Source of the DNA: Spirosoma rigui | GTDB taxonomy: Bacteria > Bacteroidota > Bacteroidia > Cytophagales > Spirosomataceae | Reading direction: 5' to 3' | DNA length: 64,000 bases | Assembly: GCF_002067135.1 (NCBI RefSeq) | Contig: NZ_CP020105.1 | Coordinates: 4,960,001-5,024,000, forward strand | Shown: piece by piece, positions 60,244 through 64,000 of the stretch | Layout: each line of letters starts with the position of its first letter | Position numbering within the stretch: position 1 is the stretch's first letter | Notes under the pieces: generated by a model | Database searches by the model: none | The model's input: only the letters and a program-made list of their open reading frames with translations | What the model was told of the DNA's origin: nothing | Made by a program: the position numbers and the translations under genes

Positions 60244-61203
60244 ATGAAGCAACCCCTCCGTAAAGACCTTGAGCCGGTGGCGGCATCGTTTATCGTAAAG
60301 GAGTTGATAGAGCCCCATTTTGACCCGAACTGGCACTTCCACCCGCACTACCAGCTCTTCCTGGTTGTGGAGGGCACGGGTACCCGGTTTATCGGCGACT
60401 CCATAAAACCATTTGGACCGGGTGATCTGGTATTTCTGGGGCCTAATTTACCCCATCTCTGGCGTAGTGATCAGGCTTATTTTGCTAAATCGGATAAACT
60501 GACGAACCCACCCGACGAGTCACCGTCGGCTAGCCCGCCCCTGGTGGCCCGGGGTATTGTGGTTTATTTTTCGGAGAATTTTTTAGGCGAAGCGTTCTTT
60601 GCCAAGCAGGAGATGATGGCGCTGCGCCACCTGCTCGAACTGGCCCGGCAAGGGCTGGAATGGACAGGGACTATCCGCGATCAGGCCGAAGCCAGCTTGA
60701 AAAAAATGGCTGGCCAGCCCGTTGGATTTGGTCGTATTCTCAGCCTGCTGAACCTGCTCAACGATCTTTCGAACACCTCTTCGTTCCGGCTTCTGACCAG
60801 CCCTGGTTATACCAACACCATGAAGGCGGCTGACACCGACGAACCGGGAAGCACCACCACCGAACGACCGGAACGCGCTTATCGCCGGATGCAGTTAGTG
60901 CACGATTATGTCCTGAGTCACTTCACCGACGACCTCAGCCTGGATACGGTCGCCGATCTGGCCGGGATGACAGCCCCTGCCTTCTGTCGTTATTTTAAAG
61001 CGCATGCCAACAAAACGTTTTCCTGCTTCGTATCAGAAGTACGTATTGGTCATGCCTGTAAACTGCTGATGAACGGTTCATTGAGCATTACCCAGATCAG
61101 TTTTGACAGTGGCTTTCGCACGCTTTCCAATTTTAACCGGCAGTTCAAGGAGATTACGGGGCAGACTCCCTCAAAATATGTAAAAACATACCGGCACCTT
61201 TGA
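60244..61203 (+). CDS. AraC-family transcriptional regulator
   Basis: The 319-residue protein has an N-terminal cupin sensor (about 15-110; HFHPHYQLFLVVEGTGTRFIG, GDLVFLGPNLPHLW). The C-terminal HTH_18 domain is at about 215-319 (LSLDTVADLAGMTAPAFCRYFKAHANKTF and ITQISFDSGFRTLSNFNRQFKEITGQTPSKY). It is divergent from the isomerase/Gfo/fusion operon with a 134-bp spacer, so it probably controls that operon in response to a sugar-like ligand. The insert between sensor and HTH is longer than usual (about 110 residues). Confidence 0.92.
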   Translation: MKQPLRKDLEPVAASFIVKELIEPHFDPNWHFHPHYQLFLVVEGTGTRFIGDSIKPFGPGDLVFLGPNLPHLWRSDQAYFAKSDKLTNPPDESPSASPPLVARGIVVYFSENFLGEAFFAKQEMMALRHLLELARQGLEWTGTIRDQAEASLKKMAGQPVGFGRILSLLNLLNDLSNTSSFRLLTSPGYTNTMKAADTDEPGSTTTERPERAYRRMQLVHDYVLSHFTDDLSLDTVADLAGMTAPAFCRYFKAHANKTFSCFVSEVRIGHACKLLMNGSLSITQISFDSGFRTLSNFNRQFKEITGQTPSKYVKTYRHL

Positions 61204-61214
61204 TCATTAACGAC

Positions 61215-61244
61215 AAAAGCCAGCCCCTTTCAAGACTGGCTTTT
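61215..61244. terminator. Hairpin between convergent regulator and hydrolase genes
   Basis: AAAAGCCAG 61215-61223 pairs with CTGGCTTTT 61236-61244 (9 bp, 12-nt loop). A4/T4 at the outer edges give short U-tracts in both directions. Confidence 0.6.
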
Positions 61245-61265
61245 ATCATCAGATAGCGTATCTTC

Positions 61266-62141
61266 TTAATAAGCCGTAGCGGCCGATGAGTTCGTTACCA
61301 GCGTTCCTTCACCAATAAACGTCAGAAGATCATCGTTCAGCCGGTCTTTCTCAGTGACGAACAAACCGTGTGGCGCACCGTCATAAACGAGGTACTGTGC
61401 GTTTGGCAGGGCATTGGCCGTCAGTTCGCCCGACGACTCAATGGGCACCGTTTTATCAGCATCGCCGTGAATAACGAGTACCGGTACGTGAATCTGGGTC
61501 AGGTCACTGCGGAAGTCGGTTTCCGAGAACGAACGGGCGCAGGCTACCGTAGCGCGGTGCGAAGCAACGTAAGCGCGGGCAAAATCACCATCGAGGTGAG
61601 CCTGGCTAACGGGGTGGCTGATCATGCTCACTCCGTAAAACTGCTTGCTGAACGTCTGAAGGAAGTCGGCCCGGTCTTTGTCAATATTCTCGACCATAGT
61701 GTCGAACGTGTCTTTATCAACACCATCCGGGTTGTCGTCGGTCTTGAGCAGGTAAGGCGTTACGGCGCTCACAAAAGCAACCTTCGCCACCCGGGCTCCA
61801 CCATGACGGCTCATGTAGCGGGCTACTTCGCCCCCACCCATCGAGAAACCGACCAGCGTTACGTTGTTCAGATTCAGGGTATCGAGCACGGCTTTAAGGT
61901 CATCGGCCAGCGTATCGTAGTCGTAACCATCCCAGGTTTGCGACGACTTGCCGAAACCGCGACGGTCATACGCAATCACCCGGATGTTGTGCTTGGGTAG
62001 CTCGGCCAGTTGGTAGTCCCACATTTCGTGGCTTAGTGGCCAACCGTGAATCAGGACTACGGGGTTGCCGGTACCCTGATCCGTGTAAAATAATTTGATG
62101 TCTTCGCCGGACGTATCCGTGCCTGCTTTAATGTAGCTCAT
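61266..62141 (-). CDS. Alpha/beta hydrolase (non-haem chloroperoxidase/esterase-like)
   Basis: A 291-residue alpha/beta hydrolase: PVVLIHGWPLSHEMWDYQL (oxyanion hole), YDRRGFGKSSQ, LVGFSMGGGEVARYMSRHG (nucleophile Ser), VIHGDADKTVP (acid Asp) and GAPHGLFVTEKDR (His). The pattern is that of arylesterase/haloperoxidase enzymes such as EstF or CPO. There is no signal peptide. The substrate is unknown. Its gene is preceded by two tandem long hairpins in the 266-bp spacer to radA. Confidence 0.9.
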   Translation of the reverse strand: MSYIKAGTDTSGEDIKLFYTDQGTGNPVVLIHGWPLSHEMWDYQLAELPKHNIRVIAYDRRGFGKSSQTWDGYDYDTLADDLKAVLDTLNLNNVTLVGFSMGGGEVARYMSRHGGARVAKVAFVSAVTPYLLKTDDNPDGVDKDTFDTMVENIDKDRADFLQTFSKQFYGVSMISHPVSQAHLDGDFARAYVASHRATVACARSFSETDFRSDLTQIHVPVLVIHGDADKTVPIESSGELTANALPNAQYLVYDGAPHGLFVTEKDRLNDDLLTFIGEGTLVTNSSAATAY

Positions 62142-62275
62142 AACGAAAGAATTGTAAATGCGTTGAGTTTTTTTTCTATCAATTAACTGTATGTACGTAT
62201 AATAGTTTGCCAGCGATTTCCTTTACGCGTTAATTGATATACTTATCCCGTACGGGATTGCTCTTTTCCTTTTAA

Positions 62276-62321
62276 GCGGACAGAATTTTGTCTGTAAGCT
62301 TCTGAACAAAATTCGGTCCGC
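62276..62321. repeat. 16-bp inverted repeat (one mismatch) between radA and the hydrolase gene
   Basis: Arms 62276-62291 and 62306-62321 pair with one mismatch around a 14-nt loop. It abuts the next hairpin at 62321. Confidence 0.65.
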
Positions 62322-62398
62322 GTAAGACCAACAAAGGAGGGTCAGGACGATAGGCAACAGTTCGCCTTTCATCCTGACCCTCCTTTGTTGGCCTTATG
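62321..62398. repeat. 27-bp inverted repeat (one mismatch) after radA
   Basis: Arms 62321-62347 and 62372-62398 pair with one A-C mismatch and one G-U over a 24-nt loop that contains AGGC...GCCT. It lies 9 bp after the radA stop codon (minus strand). There is no T-run on the minus strand. Confidence 0.7.
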
Positions 62399-62407
62399 TT
62401 AATACCC

Positions 62408-63793
62408 CTACATCAGTACACCCTGAAAGACTTCGTCGAGCCGCGACACGGGCCGGATATTGATCCTGTAGTTTTTCGTGTCCAGCCCTTTCAGGTTATA
62501 CTTCGAGATGAACATTTGCTTGAAACCCAGCTTTTCCGCTTCGGCAATGCGCGACTCAATCCGGCTCACGGCCCGTACTTCGCCCCCCAGCCCCACCTCG
62601 GCGGCAAAAGCGACCGACGGCGGAATGGCAATATCTTCGTAGCTCGACACAACAGCCGCGCAAACCGCCAGATCGATGGCCGGATCTTCGACCCGCAGGC
62701 CACCCGCGATGTTCAGGAAAACGTCCTGCTGACCCAGCCGAAAACCGCCACGTTTTTCCAGCACGGCCAGCAGCATGTTCAGCCGTTTGGCGTCGAAGCC
62801 GGTACTGCTCCGCTGGGGAGTGCCATAAGTAGCCACGCTTACCAGCGCCTGCGATTCAATGAGCAGCGGGCGGTTTCCCTCCAGCATTGACCCAATGGTT
62901 ACGCCACTCAGGGCTTCGTCGCGCTGTGAGATCAGGATTTCGGAGGGGTTGGTGACCTGCCGCAGGCCGGAACCGAGCATCTCGTAGATACCCAGCTCGT
63001 CGGTACTGCCGAAGCGATTTTTGTTGGTCCGTAAAATCCGGTAGGTCGTATGCCGGTCGCCCTCAAACGTCAGCACGGTATCGACCATGTGTTCGAGGAC
63101 CTTAGGGCCAGCCAGCGTTCCTTCCTTCGTGATGTGACCGATCATAAAGACAGGAACGCCCGACTCTTTGGCGTACTTCATGAACTCAGCCGTGCACTCC
63201 CGTACCTGCGATACACTGCCTGCCCCCGACTCTACCAGCGAGGACTGCATAGTCTGGATGGAGTCAATGATCAGGATTTCGGGCTCAAAATGCTCTACCA
63301 CCCGGAATATATTCTGGGTCGACGTTTCGGTCATAACGTGGCAATCGCTGGTGGGCGCGTCCAGCCGTTCAGCCCGCATCTTAATCTGCTGCTCGCTTTC
63401 TTCACCCGATACGTACAGGACGCGCAACCCCGCCAGACTAAGGGCAATCTGGAGCATGAGCGTCGATTTGCCAATGCCGGGTTCCCCACCGATCAGCACC
63501 AGTGAACCGGCTACGATGCCCCCGCCCAGCACGCGGTTCAGTTCACCATCGGTAGTGTGAATACGCGGTTGTTCTTCGTAGTTAATAGCGTGGAGCGCTT
63601 TGGGCTTGGCAGCGATCTTGAGGTTGCCCGGCCCGGCCGATGGGCTACGCCAGCCACCTTTTTCGGGTTCGTCTTTCTGGACAACTTCCTCAACGATGGT
63701 GTTCCACTCGCCACAGGTAGGACACCGGCCCATCCACTTGGCCGTCTGCTGGCCACAACTCTGACAGAAATACGTAGTTTTTAATTTGGCCAT
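62408..63793 (-). CDS. radA: DNA repair protein RadA (Sms)
   Basis: A 461-residue branch-migration ATPase of recombination repair. The N-terminal zinc finger is CQSCGQQTAKWMGRCPTCGEW. Walker A is GGEPGIGKSTL, followed by YVSGEESEQQ and IIDSIQTM. The RadA-specific KNRFG motif is present (RTNKNRFGSTDELG). The C-terminal Lon-protease-like domain (about 290-461) has the usual VEDPAIDLAV sequence. Length and motif order match the family. It is a single gene on the minus strand with two long hairpins downstream. Confidence 0.96.
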   Translation of the reverse strand: MAKLKTTYFCQSCGQQTAKWMGRCPTCGEWNTIVEEVVQKDEPEKGGWRSPSAGPGNLKIAAKPKALHAINYEEQPRIHTTDGELNRVLGGGIVAGSLVLIGGEPGIGKSTLMLQIALSLAGLRVLYVSGEESEQQIKMRAERLDAPTSDCHVMTETSTQNIFRVVEHFEPEILIIDSIQTMQSSLVESGAGSVSQVRECTAEFMKYAKESGVPVFMIGHITKEGTLAGPKVLEHMVDTVLTFEGDRHTTYRILRTNKNRFGSTDELGIYEMLGSGLRQVTNPSEILISQRDEALSGVTIGSMLEGNRPLLIESQALVSVATYGTPQRSSTGFDAKRLNMLLAVLEKRGGFRLGQQDVFLNIAGGLRVEDPAIDLAVCAAVVSSYEDIAIPPSVAFAAEVGLGGEVRAVSRIESRIAEAEKLGFKQMFISKYNLKGLDTKNYRINIRPVSRLDEVFQGVLM

Positions 63794-64000
63794 TCGATAT
63801 GAGGAGATAATGGCTGCTGTAGAACAAATAAATAGGGGTAACTAAACCTTCGGCTGTCTGTAGTATCAAACCGGCAGATTACCACCATTCACCTACACAT
63901 TACTCATTATTTAAACGCCGTTTCCTCGAAATAAGTTGACCCGGGGCAACGCTAACTCCGACTGAACGTTTAACTACTAATCTAATTAATACAACTATGA
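63794..64000. other. End region; possible start of a gene leaving the window
   Basis: No complete gene is seen in these 207 bp. The window ends with ATG at 63997-63999 after an AT-rich stretch, which could be a start codon of a plus-strand gene beyond the edge, but there is not enough sequence to judge. Confidence 0.25.

Noticed and set aside
1-64000. CRISPR arrays, tRNA or rRNA genes, insertion sequences
   Set aside because: No regularly spaced repeats, cloverleaf-like sequences, rRNA segments or transposase genes were found on reading both strands.

Overview
The window looks like a chromosomal segment of a member of the Bacteroidota, most likely of the order Cytophagales and close to Spirosoma (inference from gene content, without database search). 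Three things point there. One protein is a gingipain-like C25 peptidase with a C-terminal type IX secretion sorting domain. Many genes are preceded by the Bacteroidota promoter pattern, TTTG or TTG followed about 20 bp later by TAnnTTTG, and Shine-Dalgarno sequences are not evident. The families present (PspC/DUF2807 proteins with PadR, DUF3109, MpaB-like oxygenase, ThuA/propeller proteins, Thr/Ser-rich and Lys/Ala-rich small proteins) are typical of that group. I saw no tRNA, rRNA, CRISPR array, insertion sequence or prophage.

Layout. 1-5 kb: end of a LysM protein, a DUF3109 protein, a candidate free-standing small RNA, an OmpR-type two-component pair and an NADP-dependent oxidoreductase. 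4.8-5.7 kb: two small secreted low-complexity proteins. 6-12.8 kb: a 1608-residue CheB-CheR-PAS-histidine kinase fusion, a single-domain response regulator, a LytTR protein with a degenerate receiver, and the remnant of another receiver protein. 13-17.3 kb: OmpA-domain protein, MpaB-like oxygenase, L-serine dehydratase, AI-2E-type permease. 17.3-20.4 kb: PadR regulator and PspC/DUF2807 membrane protein. 20.5-26.5 kb: tight operon of polysaccharide deacetylase lipoprotein, secreted C25 peptidase and acyltransferase. 26.5-31.4 kb: thiamine pyrophosphokinase, guanine deaminase, a DUF6992-like protein, molybdenum cofactor genes (mobA, moaC, moeA) and thioredoxin. 31.4-42.2 kb: pyruvate dehydrogenase E2, RlmI, two hydrolase/isomerase-type proteins, rpsT, radC, a pseudouridine synthase, exonuclease III, a nucleoside-type MFS transporter and a LolA-like protein. 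42-47.4 kb: M28 peptidase, copper ATPase and copper chaperone. 47.4-54.1 kb: mutS with a Rad52-type annealing protein, a lipoprotein, a TrmH-family methyltransferase, a histone H1-like protein and an orphan histidine kinase. 54.2-61.2 kb: a catabolic-looking cluster (ThuA/propeller/azurin fusion, Gfo/Idh/MocA oxidoreductase, sugar isomerase) divergent from an AraC regulator. 61.2-63.8 kb: alpha/beta hydrolase and radA.

DNA repair is well represented (radC, xth, mutS, Rad52-like, radA), but the genes are dispersed except mutS-rad52. The most unusual non-coding feature is a series of long, perfect or nearly perfect inverted repeats (arms 16-37 bp), each with its own sequence, in the spaces between genes. 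Several lack the U-tract of a normal terminator and one lies between divergent genes. In three places a terminator-like hairpin and the next promoter share bases. No clearly new multi-gene system was recognised; the best leads are the small RNA, these hairpins, the azurin fusion and the degenerate receiver cluster.
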